From: Xenopus tropicalis
Lineage: Eukaryota > Chordata > Amphibia > Anura > Pipidae
Assembly: GCF_000004195.4 (NCBI RefSeq)
Contig: NC_030681.2
Coordinates: 140,860,006-140,924,005 of the forward strand
Direction: 5' to 3'
Length of the DNA stretch: 64,000 nucleotides
The position numbers were made by a program, and so were the translations under genes. Under the pieces are notes generated by a model, which saw nothing but the letters and a program-made list of their open reading frames with translations, ran no database searches and was not told where the DNA came from. Of this stretch, positions 23,595 through 33,467 are shown one piece after another. Position 1 is the stretch's first letter; each line of letters starts with the position of its first letter.

Positions 23595-24798
23595 TAATGC
23601 AGTACATGCAGGGCCAATCTGTTTACAATTGGATACAATCTGATTTGGCTATTCATGGATGGCAAAATGCCATTGCAGTGCAGATCCCAATAGGAGTGGG
23701 AGTAAAGTGTGAGCCCTATCACTTCAGACAGGCCCAGTGAAGACATAATACTGTATATTTTGCCAGAGCTGCCTCCAAAGGGGCCCTTACATGCAATGAT
23801 TATTGGGCAATAAGGCCAACATGGCCACCCTACCCAACCATGGGCCAGACTGAATTAAATGAGAAACAGTAACAGAAAAACTTATGGAAACATTGGAATT
23901 GAATTAAGATACATGTTTTTCTTATTTGATTAATTCTGGCTTTGCACCTTTGCATGTACAGCTAATTCTACTCAGGTCAGTTGGCTTCGTGTGTCAATGA
24001 AGAATCATGCAAAATGTAATAGACAGACAAAGCGCAACTCTGCTACTGTACTCAGTATAACTGATAAACGGCATGCAGCACCCAGCTGGGAAAAATCCTG
24101 GTGGATCCTGGCCCTTACAGGCTAGTCCTGAAGAGAAGTTAATGTTCTACAGTGGCAGCATCGGAGGCAGGGGGCTGGAGGGCTAGAGGTCCCCTTTCCT
24201 TGGTGGGCCCATGGAACACTAGTCTGACACTGAGGCCAGATGCAATTCAAAAAACTTATGTCATGGTTTTATAATGTGAAAACGCCAGTGAAGTCTATAG
24301 GGAAATTGGCAATATACAATTTCTTTACATCAAATTGAATCTGGCCCTTCATATGGGTTTGTCTGCCAGTTCCATCCCACTTGCCATTGGCATGCAATAT
24401 CAGTTAACACTATTTCCAAAGCTTATTTTCTTATCATGCAAAAGATAAGAGTCACCCTGGTCTGAAAAGAATTAAATATTTGCAAATACAAACCATAAAA
24501 TGTAACCTAGGAACTAGATATGCTGGTACGGTTCTGTATCAAAACAGGGAATTTAGTAGAGTAGAGATTATTTCCTTTAAAAAGACACTGAAAAGGGACT
24601 ACTATGATGGAATAACGTGTGTCCAGAAAAGTCATGACCTAAATATTTGCTTTTATATATTGAAAGCCGCCATATTGTTTCTTTGCCAGAAAATACTACA
24701 GACACTCCCAGATCCCACGACGGGGTGTAGTAAAGGAAGAGTAAGCTTTATAGTAAATACCTATTTGTGCTTTCTTGAGCCTATGATTTAGTGGAGCA
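23595..24798. other. Unassigned sequence
   Basis: No host exon or bounded mobile element is recognised in this 1.2-kb stretch. Confidence 0.3.
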
Positions 24799-25035
24799 TA
24801 ATATGTATGTATGTATGTATGTATATCTTTATTTATAAAGCGCTACTTATGTACGCAGCGCTGTACAGTAGAATACATTAATACAAACAGGGGGTTTATT
24901 GAGATAATAATAGATAAATACAAAGTATAAAAATATATACAAATAAATACAAGATACAGTTGCAATAAGTTAAGAGTCAAAGGGAGTCAAAGAGGATGGA
25001 GGTCCCTGCCCCGTAGAGCTTACAATCTAGATGAA
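24799..25035 (-). repeat. L2/SINE-like tail with a (TATG)n tract
   Basis: A short TATG repeat (24803-24824) precedes TTTATTTATAAAGCGC and CGCAGCGCTGTACA; the other end is CCCTGCCCCGTAGAGC and TTACAATCT. Read on the minus strand this is the AGATTGTAAGCTC ... CAGCGCTGCG ... GCGCTTTATAAATAAA tail that also flanks the 87-bp arrays near 44240 and 55440. The tail-end motif resembles L2-clade LINE 3' ends. Confidence 0.6.
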
Positions 25036-25255
25036 ATGCATAAGGATATTTTGTACCTAATGAGTGTTTACAATTAAGCTCAGTGTATCGCCAGAAAATC
25101 CCTGAGATATTGGCTCACTCAACGTTTCTAAAATTTGAGCTAAATTTGACTTCAAGGTATGTACTTCTGTTGTAGAGAACATGGGAAATGGCAACAGGTG
25201 TGCCAAATGTGCCTAAAGAGCAGATGTAACTAGTCTGGAACAAGTGCCCAATATA

Positions 25256-26870
25256 CAGTGGAGGAAATAATTATTTGACCCCTCACTGATTTTGTAAGTT
25301 TGTCCAATGACAAAGAAATGAAAAGTCTCAGAACAGTATCATTTCAATGGTAGGTTTATTTTAACAGTGGCAGATAGCACATCAAAAGGAAAATCGAAAA
25401 AATAACTTTAAATAAAAGATAGCAACTGATTTGCATTTCATTGAGTGAAATAAGTTTTTGAACCCTCTAACAAAAAAAGACTTAATACTTAGTGGAAAAA
25501 CCCTTGTTTGCAAGCACAGAGGCCAAACGTTTCTTGTAATTGATGACCAAGTTTGCGCACATTTTAGGAGGAATGTTGGTCCCACTCCTCTTTGCAGATC
25601 ATCTCTAAATCCCTAAGGTTTCGAGGCTGTCTCTGTGCAACTCTGAGCTTGAGCTCCCTCCATAGGTTTTCTATTGGATTAAGGTCCGGAGACTGACTAG
25701 GCCACTCCATGACCTTAATGTGCTTCTTCTTGAGCCACTCCTTTGTTGCCTTTGCTGTATGTTTTGGGTCATTGTCGTGCTGGAACACCCATCCACGACC
25801 CATTTTCAGTTTCCTGGCAGAGGGAAGGAGGTTGTCGTTCAGGATTTCACGATACATGGCTCCGTCCATTTTCCCCTTAATGAGAATAAGTTGTCCTGTG
25901 CCCTTAGCAGAAAAACACCCCCAAAGCAAAATGTTTCCACCCCCATGCTTGACGGTGGGGACGGTGTTTTGGGGGTCATAGGCAGCATTTTTCTTCCTCC
26001 AAACACAGCGAGTTGAGTTAATGCCAAAGAGCTCTATTTTGGTCTCATCAGACCACAGCACCTTCTCCCAGTCACTCACAGAATCATTCAGGTGTTCATT
26101 GGCAAACTTCAGACGGGCCTGCACATGTGCCTTCTTGAGCAGGGGGACCTTGCGAGCCCTGCCGGATTTTAATCCATTGCGGTGTAATGTGTTTCCAATG
26201 GTTTTCTTGGTGACTGTGGTCCCTGCTAATTTGAGGTCATTAACTAACTCCTCCCGTGTAGTTCTAGGATGCTTTTTCACCTTTCTCAGAATCATTGACA
26301 CCCCACGAGGTGAGATCTTGCGTGGAGCCCCAGAGCGAGGTCGATTGATGGTCATTTTGTGCTCCTTCCATTTTCGAACAATCGCACCAACAGTTGTCAC
26401 CTTCTCTCCCAGCTTCTTGCTAATGGTTTTGTAGCCCATTCCAGCCTTGTGCAGGTCTACAATTTTGTCTCTGACATCCTTGGACAGCTCTTTGGTCTTT
26501 CCCATGTTGGAGAGTTTGGAGTCTGCTTGATTGATTGATTCTGTGGACAGGTGTCTTTTATACAGGTGACTAGTTAAGACAGGTGTCCTTAATGAGGTTG
26601 ACTAATTGAGTAGAAGTGTCTAACCACTCTGTGGGAGCCAGAACTCTTAATGGTTGGTAGGGGCTCAAAAACTTATTTCACTCAATGAAATGCAAATCAG
26701 TTGCTATCTTTTATTTAAAGTTATTTTTTCGATTTTCCTTTTGATGTGCTATCTGCCACTGTTAAAATAAACCTACCATTGAAATGATACTGTTCTGAGA
26801 CTTTTCATTTCTTTGTCATTGGACAAACTTACAAAATCAGTGAGGGGTCAAATAATTATTTCCTCCACTG
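25256..26870 (-). mobile_element. Complete Tc1-like transposon with long inverted repeats
   Basis: Inverted repeats of roughly 207-211 bp (about 25256-25466 and 26664-26870) begin CAGTGGAGGAAATAATTATT. TA flanks both ends (25254-25255, 26871-26872). The two arms look nearly identical, which suggests a fairly recent insertion. The element carries one transposase gene on the minus strand. Long-arm Tc1-like elements of this size are known in frogs and fishes; I cannot assign the subfamily. Confidence 0.95.
25564..26505 (-). CDS. Tc1-like DDE transposase, C-terminus lost by frameshift
   Basis: A 313-residue protein that would bind the element's inverted repeats and catalyse cut-and-paste transposition at TA. 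Residues 8-50 look like the first helix-turn-helix. NRPRSGAP (54-61) is the GRPR-like linker, followed by a second DNA-binding region to about 115. Catalytic residues are visible: D153 (WSDET), D244 (QHDND) and E279 (NPIEN), with 34 residues between the last two (DD34E). The frame ends early at WDQHSS. An extra base near 25575 moves the reading frame; the other frame continues with the usual Tc1-like tail to a stop at 25482-25484, giving about 340 residues as expected for the family. All catalytic residues lie before the break. No spliced intron is suggested. Confidence 0.93.
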   Translation of the reverse strand: MGKTKELSKDVRDKIVDLHKAGMGYKTISKKLGEKVTTVGAIVRKWKEHKMTINRPRSGAPRKISPRGVSMILRKVKKHPRTTREELVNDLKLAGTTVTKKTIGNTLHRNGLKSGRARKVPLLKKAHVQARLKFANEHLNDSVSDWEKVLWSDETKIELFGINSTRCVWRKKNAAYDPQNTVPTVKHGGGNILLWGCFSAKGTGQLILIKGKMDGAMYREILNDNLLPSARKLKMGRGWVFQHDNDPKHTAKATKEWLKKKHIKVMEWPSQSPDLNPIENLWRELKLRVAQRQPRNLRDLEMICKEEWDQHSS

Positions 26871-26872
26871 TA

Positions 26873-27890
26873 TCTGCCTCCTAACCAAGGTGCCATTGCA
26901 GGAAAGTCTAAAAAAGGCAGAAATAGAAATATCCCTAAAATGGCAGCATCTACTGCTCCTTAAATAGGAAAAAAGTACTGCTTCTATTTCAGTTGGCACC
27001 ATAGCTATAAACCCAGCATAGAGCCATATCCAGATGCAAAAATGTAGTTATTTGTATGTAACATAATCTGAATGGGAAATATCCAGTAACCCAAATGACC
27101 AACAATTCTTTAGCCTTCCTGTGGATTTGGTGGGACTAATGCAGCAAATGCGTCAAAACTGCGTCAAATCCAAAAGTAAAACTACGCCATCTAAAAGCTG
27201 TCAAGTTCTGTATGTAGAAGTCTTACCTGTTTCAACTGGAAGATCTTCTTTTGCTTTGTGCTATTAGAGGTTTTGGATGTTTCAGATGCTCCATTTGTTA
27301 AAGAAAGCGAAAAACTTGTGGTTTTCATGTTTTTTCAATTTGAATCTTTTAGTGAATGACTAGACATTTGTGGTTTTAGTGAAAATGAGTTGAGTCGTGG
27401 TTTAAAAAACTTTAAAACCATGAAAGTGAGAATGTTAATAAATGGGCCTCCCTGTGGCTTTTGTCACCCCAGACTGAGAGAAGTGGATACTGACACCACA
27501 GCTACATTATATGCAGTGAGAGACAGTGGATATTGAACTTCAAGCACATTATACAAAGAGAGGCAAGGCACACTGATGGCCCAATCACATACTATTGTGT
27601 GATATGGCGAGCCCCCTAACTACTTTATATACAGTGAGATAAAACCCTGACCCCCATATGTAATAACAGGCACTAACTTTGTTCAGGAGCAACCTATATG
27701 ATTTTTGCTTTTAAACAGGTGACCAGTAAATGCTACCTGCTGATTGGTTGCTATTGATTACTGCACCAGGGTACAAAACCCTGGCAGTGCTATTAGAGGC
27801 AGCAGGTTGGATGAATGCACGGTGACCCTTTCAGCACACAAGGAGTATTTACTTGTTATGATGTTATGAATCCTCAGTGTTTTTTTAGAA
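26873..27890. other. Unassigned sequence with a partial AT-rich MITE arm
   Basis: The segment 27340-27455 (ACATTTGTGGTTTTAGTG ... GAATGTTAATAAATGGGCC) is an inverted, diverged match to 51640-51730, so it is probably a piece of the same element family. No gene is seen. Confidence 0.4.
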
Positions 27891-27896
27891 CAATAC

Positions 27897-28500
27897 CGTA
27901 TATACTCGAGTATAAGCCGATCCGAATATAAGCCGAGGTACCTAATTTTACCTAAGAAAACTGCAAAAACTTATTGACTCGAATATAAGCCTAGGGTGGG
28001 TAATGGAGTGGCTATTGCTAAGTTTCAATAATCAAAATAAATACCAATAAAATTACATTAATTGAGGCATCAGTGGGGTATATGTTTTTAAATATTTATT
28101 TCAAAGAAAAACAGTAAATTAGCTCTGTAAGTGGAGAAGAGGGTCAACAAAAACAATATGGTATCAATAATGCTACCTTAAGAGTACTACCCCCCTTAGC
28201 TCAATCAGCAACCCAGCTAAAGCACAAAGAGTTAAAATCATTCAAAACTATATATAGATTATATAGAATATAAAGTGCAATGTATAGTGCAGAATGGGAC
28301 AGGAGAACGGTAGATGAAGATGAATTTGGGAGTGGGCCAGGGTACTGGGGGGTCTGGTTGCAGGTGGCCTAATTTGCACACAAAGGACAGAGGGTGCTAG
28401 TCTGGAGGGACCCATGGCACCCGACTCGAGTATAAGCCGAGGGTGACTTTTTCAGCACATTTTGGGTGCTGAAAAACTAGGCTTATACTCGAGTATATAC
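27897..28500. mobile_element. Fold-back MITE with TATACTCGAGTATAAGCC ends
   Basis: The left end CCGTATATACTCGAGTATAA and the right end TTATACTCGAGTATATAC are inverted copies. Further GACTCGAATATAAGCC and GACTCGAGTATAAGCCGAGG motifs occur just inside. The motif CTCGAG is itself palindromic. The middle has no coding capacity. The target duplication is unclear (AATA-like bases on both sides), so the superfamily is undecided. Confidence 0.7.
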
Positions 28501-28733
28501 AATAAGTAAAATGCTGGGGGCATTGTCCCCATTGTACAATAGGTAAAAACCTGTAGATATTTGAAAACCCGAGGACCCCAAAAGTCTAACCAAGGACCTG
28601 GCAATTAAGCGACAGCTCTGCAGCCTATTCAGGTTGATCAACTCCATTTAGCCCTATGCAATAAAAAAGCTGCAACATTTCCTCTGTGCTCAGCAGCTGG
28701 GTGGAAAATCCAGTGTAAGATGCAGAATGTACA
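28501..28733. other. Flank of the Ngaro element
   Basis: Short unassigned sequence between the fold-back MITE and the retrotransposon's 3' end. Confidence 0.3.
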
Positions 28734-29215
28734 TGACCCAGGCATCATCCACAGCAACCTTACGCTAAACTTACTAACCAATAAAATGCGTGACACAATA
28801 GCATCTTGGAATGATACCGGCCACAGCTTTATTAATTTTAGCAATACAATTCCAAACATCACAATTTAATAGTATACAAGTCATCATTTACATCATTTAT
28901 AACAAAACATATTAACATTGTAAATATTACATAACATACAACATCATGATAACTTGAGCCCCTGTCAGTCTGCCCCTCCTTACCTGAAGCACTATCCTCC
29001 AGCCGTAAAGCCTCCTAGCCCGGAGGATAGGCCGCCAAACCGTACTTACAAAAGAGACTCCACCTTACCGGGAGCCCCCCGCCATCACCTTTTAGCATTT
29101 CCCCTGTAATACATCTGCAATAATGGCCACCCACCTTAGGGGTTACACCATCCCACCAAGGTAAGCCTCTCTTACCGGCCCAAATATTTACCCGGCAGAC
29201 TGACAAGGGCCCGCC
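28734..29215 (-). repeat. Ngaro split repeat B2 (3' end)
   Basis: A 482-bp direct copy of 29581-30062. It starts TGACCCAGGCATCATCCACA on the plus strand and ends CAAGGGCCCGCC. The two copies are the same length and I found no difference by eye. Confidence 0.95.
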
Positions 29216-29388
29216 TAATGCTGTGACGAATACCCTTCTAAAATTTCTTACCCCCAATTTGCCTGTTTACCCTACTAACTAACTATAACTTGTGTACCCC
29301 GGCCCTCATTGGCCACACTTGTGACAACTAGAAAAACAACAAACCCCAGACCAGAATACCACCCCCTTTTCTAGGGAGGGCGGGTGGG

Positions 29389-29580
29389 GAACTTTTCTTT
29401 CCTGCTTGCATCCACAAAATGGTTGCAAGTTCACCCTGCCTCACACTAAAGATGGCCACCTACTCCTCCCCACAGCCTAACCCTTCCCACTCACTTAAAC
29501 CCACCTATTGGGCTCCGGCATGGGATGGGCCTGGGTCATGCTGCCCCTCCTCCAAGCTGGGCTGTTATCCGTGGCTTACT
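29389..29580 (-). repeat. Ngaro split repeat A2
   Basis: A 192-bp direct copy of 35408-35599, running GAACTTTTCTTTCCTGCTTG to GTTATCCGTGGCTTACT. One difference is visible (CCCCACAGCC against CCCCCCAGCC). It directly joins B1 at 29580/29581. Confidence 0.95.
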
Positions 29581-30062
29581 TGACCCAGGCATCATCCACA
29601 GCAACCTTACGCTAAACTTACTAACCAATAAAATGCGTGACACAATAGCATCTTGGAATGATACCGGCCACAGCTTTATTAATTTTAGCAATACAATTCC
29701 AAACATCACAATTTAATAGTATACAAGTCATCATTTACATCATTTATAACAAAACATATTAACATTGTAAATATTACATAACATACAACATCATGATAAC
29801 TTGAGCCCCTGTCAGTCTGCCCCTCCTTACCTGAAGCACTATCCTCCAGCCGTAAAGCCTCCTAGCCCGGAGGATAGGCCGCCAAACCGTACTTACAAAA
29901 GAGACTCCACCTTACCGGGAGCCCCCCGCCATCACCTTTTAGCATTTCCCCTGTAATACATCTGCAATAATGGCCACCCACCTTAGGGGTTACACCATCC
30001 CACCAAGGTAAGCCTCTCTTACCGGCCCAAATATTTACCCGGCAGACTGACAAGGGCCCGCC
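29581..30062 (-). repeat. Ngaro split repeat B1
   Basis: The inner copy of the 482-bp B repeat. It lies immediately downstream of the SGNH-hydrolase frame, separated from its stop by 23 bp. Confidence 0.95.
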
Positions 30063-30085
30063 ACAGCATGCCTAGTTGGACACCT

Positions 30086-30719
30086 TCAACTTTGCATGCG
30101 CCTCCAAGATTTCCATGCCATCTCGATTGCTTCCTGTATTGTTATGTTGAACAGATCCATTCCCACCTCATTCAGATGTACTCCATCTGATGAGAAATAA
30201 AGGGGCTGATTCTCCAACTCCTTATGTCTAACTGCCAAACCTCCCTTAGCCTGAATGTATTTTGACACTGCCCTGTTCACTTTAATCCTAGCCCTGTTAA
30301 TGGCTGCGTGTGACTTGGCTCCTCGCCAATGTGCCCTCGGGATAATGTCAGACCAAATAAAACTTACCCCCGGGACAATTGATTCCAATCTGGAAAAATC
30401 ATTTTTGATATTCCATATCAACTGTTTCATGGGGCAGTGCCCTAGGTCGTTGCCCCCGCAATGTACTACTATCATATTAGGTGTTGCCCACTGATTCTCC
30501 TTCTGTATTAACCTTGGCACTAATTCATCCCAGTGTAAACCTCCTATCCCTAACCAGTACGTGATCACCTGAGATTTGGGAAAACCCAGCTGTCTCCCAC
30601 TCCTCCGAACCATGGCACGCTTCTCAGCCCTGCGGATAAACGAGTGTCCGACAATCCATACATTACAGGGGCTGCAATCTAAAAGACACTTACCATTACC
30701 TACGATTCTATTAGCTACA

Positions 30720-30721
<2 letters not shown>
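30086..30721 (-). CDS. SGNH-hydrolase-like domain of the Ngaro element
   Basis: From the first Met (30613) the frame gives 175 residues ending at 30086. It contains HCGGND (block III, residues 51-56) and SDGVHLN (block V, catalytic D143 and H146). The catalytic-serine block, WIVGHSF, lies upstream of this Met in the same frame (about 30660-30640). The frame stays open back to the 27-base homopolymer at 30723-30749, with no Met in between. The domain is therefore complete only if translated from upstream, for example as a fusion to the tyrosine recombinase. SGNH/esterase modules are known in some CR1 and Ngaro-type elements; their role there is not established. The region given includes the Met-less upstream part. 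Confidence 0.75.

Positions 30722-30722
<1 letters not shown>

Positions 30723-30749
<27 letters not shown>
30723..30749. repeat. 27-base poly(T) (poly(A) on the coding strand)
   Basis: A pure homopolymer lying exactly between the recombinase stop codon, which uses its first two A residues on the minus strand, and the open frame of the SGNH domain. It could be an expanded lysine-codon tract that shifted the frame, a slippage site, or an artefact in assembly length. Confidence 0.9.
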
Positions 30750-30750
<1 letters not shown>

Positions 30751-31740
30751 TTGCCTATGCGCTATGAATTCCACTCTGGTTGGTCTAATGTATGATTTGA
30801 ATCTATTAGATTCCCACCTGCCTATCCTCTGCACGACCCTTGTACTTAGACCCCATCTTGCCGCTTCCGTGGCTGCGCCGATGCGGAATGAATGGCTACC
30901 GTACTCTTTCTCTGCTAAACCTAAGCCATTTAATGCTCTCTTTAGTACCGCTATGAATTGAAACCGAGATAAGCTTGATCGGTCCTGATGTACTAAGTAT
31001 GTGCCACGCCCAGCTGGTCTCACTTGCCTATATTCCCTGTTGCACCTTACTGGACATGTGCGGCAGCCTGCCACCCCAAATAGAGGGACCGTGAGACCTT
31101 CTCCTTCCTTATCTGTTTTGGACCCCCTTATTACTATACTCAGTCCTTCCCCAATATCTCCCACGTCTTCTGCCTGTATACCCCCTTTACCTTGTCTGTT
31201 CTCACTAACCAACTCCGAAATCCTGAAAGCCCCATAGAATGCCCAGGAAAATGCCAACTGGAACAACGCTAACTCATATGCCGTATGTGTTATTACCTGT
31301 AACTGGTCAAACAAACCTTCCAATATATCTAAAGTTATCGGGCGTCGTCGGTCAGCTGACCGCCTACCCTTCTTGAACCCTTTCACCGCCTGTTTTATAA
31401 CAAATTCTTTTGTGAAATCTCTCCACCCCCGCAGTTTGAAAAGGAAAGCCCATGCCGCCAATTTCTTTTCCAAACTGCTTGTTGATATGTTAGCCTCTAA
31501 GTCTTGTGACAGCCGCCATACCAGCAAGCCGAGCCTGGCGCTGTCGCTTGCTACTTCCCCTGCCCCAGCCTCCATTAGGAGCCACTCTCCCCATATGCGT
31601 CTGTATCTGGCCCATGTGTTAGGTGCTACTGACCGTTGTACCCAGTCCAGCATACCTGTCAGATGAGCCGCCACACCAGGTCGGGGCAAGATTCTCCCTG
31701 GGCTGCCGCTTCCGGGGCCAGCCGCCGAAACCTGTCCCAC
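30748..31740 (-). CDS. Tyrosine recombinase of the Ngaro element
   Basis: A 330-residue enzyme that would integrate the circular DNA copy of the element by strand exchange, without making a target duplication. An N-terminal helical core-binding-like region (about 25-130) is followed by a catalytic domain. Visible catalytic residues are R173 in GAFRISEL, H283 and R286 in SHSFRIG, W309 in GRWES and the nucleophile Y317 in KSYIRP. It begins inside the end of the RT frame (82-bp overlap) in another frame, so it may be made by frameshift or reinitiation. The frame stops just after the catalytic tyrosine, at the homopolymer. All catalytic residues are intact. Confidence 0.93.
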
Positions 31741-33467
31741 TGAAAACGTGAAAGAGAATCGGCAATTTCATTAGTGTACCCTGGAACATGCTTTGCCCCG
31801 AATCTTACATTTAGTTGTAAACAGCGTAGTACCAGGTGTTTTAGCAGGCACAGTACCGGCCGTGACCCGGAGGTGAGGTTATTTATGGCCATTACTACTG
31901 ACATATTGTCCGTATAAAACACCACTGCCCGGTTTGCTAGCTGGGTGCCCCACAGTTCCATTGCCACTATAATGGGGAAAAGCTCTAGCAGGGTTAGGTT
32001 GCTTGTAAGCTTATCCTCAATCCATTCGCTGGGCCAGGGCCCTGAGCACCATTTCCCTTGGAAGTAAGCCCCAAAGCCTCCCGACCCGGCTGCATCTGTG
32101 AAAAAGTGAAATTCCTCGTTTGCCCGAGGTTGGCTCTGCCAGTATAGCTTACCGTTAAACCCTTGCAGGAAGGTTTGCCATACCCCCAAGTCCTCTTTGT
32201 GTCCTTTATTCAACCGAATAAAGTGTTGTGGTTGGCGAATGCCCGCTGTCGCGAGTGCTAAGTTCCTTGAAAACACCCGGCCCATAGGTATGATTCTGCA
32301 TGCAAAGTTTAGTTTTCCCAGCAAAGATTGCAATTGCCTAAGTGTCACCTTTTTTGCTGTCTGGGCATAACCCACTTCTTCCCTCAATTGTTGGATCTTA
32401 TCTAGGGGGAGTCTGCATTCCTGCTTAATTGTATCGATTTCTATCCCCAGGAATCGTAAGCATGTGCTGGGCCCTTCGGTCTTGTCGGGCGCCAGGGGGA
32501 CGCCAAACAAGTCCGCCACCGCCTGGACCGTTTGTAGTAGGACCGCGCAGAGCATGGTGTGGCCCGGGCCTACACACAAAAAATCGTCTAGGTAGTGTAT
32601 TACTGCGCTGACCCCCGCCCGTTTCCTGACTACCCATTCAATGAAGGTGCTAAATGCTTCAAAGTAGGCGCATGAGATGGAACAGCCCATGGGTAGGCAG
32701 CGATCCACGTAGTAACCCCCTTTGTAGTGGCATCCCAGCAGGTGTAATGATTCTGGGTGTACGGGTAACAGCCGGAAGGCCGATTCCACATCTACTTTTG
32801 CCATTAGGGCCCCTCGGCCCGCTTCTTTAACGAGGCGGATCGCTTCATCAAAAGATGTATAGCACACTCTAACTAGTTCCCGATCAATTTCATCGTTTAC
32901 AGATCCCCCTTTGGGGTGTGATAAGTGGTGGATCATGCGGTATTTTCCTGGTTCTTTCTTGGGCACTAAGCCCAAAGGGGAAACCCGTAAGTCTGGTATC
33001 GGGGGTTCAATGAAGGGGCCTGCCATCCGCCCCAGTTTTACCTCCTTTTGTAGCTTTTCCAATACCAGAGTGGGGTTTTCCCTAACTGAACGCAAGTTCT
33101 TTAGTGATCCCCCCCCTGTGCCCCGTTTTGCCGGAATTTTAAACCCAAATTGAAATCCGTCCCGTAATAGTGCTGCCTTCTCTTTGTCTGGGTATTCACT
33201 TAGCCAGGGAAGCATCTCCCTTACTTTCACTGGTGTCACTCCCTTTTCCAAAGGTGGCCCGTGTGGTCCCTGCTCGGTTCCGCTTGAAGCATTTGCTGTA
33301 GGGGTGTGTACCTGCACACAGCGAGCATTCGTGGCGGAAGCGACATGACCCTCCCCACTTGCATTGGCTGTCATTATATGGCCAGCAAACACCTTTTTTA
33401 TGGGCTCCAGACGGGCTCGTGCTCCGCCCGCTGGAGCCTCCCGGAAAGGGGTGTGAACCCCCTGCAC
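31659..33467 (-). CDS. Reverse transcriptase / RNase H of the Ngaro element
   Basis: A 602-residue polyprotein part that copies element RNA into DNA. The RT fingers and palm span about 145-345: KVDVESAF holds the first catalytic Asp (D226), LPMGCSIS the template-grip segment (258-265), and YLDD the active-site pair (292-295). The RNase H domain spans about 450-575 with D458 (TDAAG), E495 (LLELF), D520 (YTDN) and D570 (EIADSLSRF). This RT-RNase H arrangement without a protease is typical of DIRS/Ngaro elements. The first 272 bp overlap the end of gag in the +1 frame, so the Met at 33467 may not be the real start; the RT domain itself begins well downstream. No stop interrupts the domains. Confidence 0.95.
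   Translation of the reverse strand: MQGVHTPFREAPAGGARARLEPIKKVFAGHIMTANASGEGHVASATNARCVQVHTPTANASSGTEQGPHGPPLEKGVTPVKVREMLPWLSEYPDKEKAALLRDGFQFGFKIPAKRGTGGGSLKNLRSVRENPTLVLEKLQKEVKLGRMAGPFIEPPIPDLRVSPLGLVPKKEPGKYRMIHHLSHPKGGSVNDEIDRELVRVCYTSFDEAIRLVKEAGRGALMAKVDVESAFRLLPVHPESLHLLGCHYKGGYYVDRCLPMGCSISCAYFEAFSTFIEWVVRKRAGVSAVIHYLDDFLCVGPGHTMLCAVLLQTVQAVADLFGVPLAPDKTEGPSTCLRFLGIEIDTIKQECRLPLDKIQQLREEVGYAQTAKKVTLRQLQSLLGKLNFACRIIPMGRVFSRNLALATAGIRQPQHFIRLNKGHKEDLGVWQTFLQGFNGKLYWQSQPRANEEFHFFTDAAGSGGFGAYFQGKWCSGPWPSEWIEDKLTSNLTLLELFPIIVAMELWGTQLANRAVVFYTDNMSVVMAINNLTSGSRPVLCLLKHLVLRCLQLNVRFGAKHVPGYTNEIADSLSRFQWDRFRRLAPEAAAQGESCPDLVWRLI

Noticed and set aside
25709..26434. Plus-strand frames (90, 98 and 137 codons) across the Tc1 element
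   Set aside because: Shadows of the transposase on the opposite strand.
28734..30062. LTR retrotransposon or endogenous retrovirus
   Set aside because: There are no LTRs at the two ends, no protease, no DDE integrase and no env; split direct repeats and a tyrosine recombinase point to Ngaro/DIRS instead.
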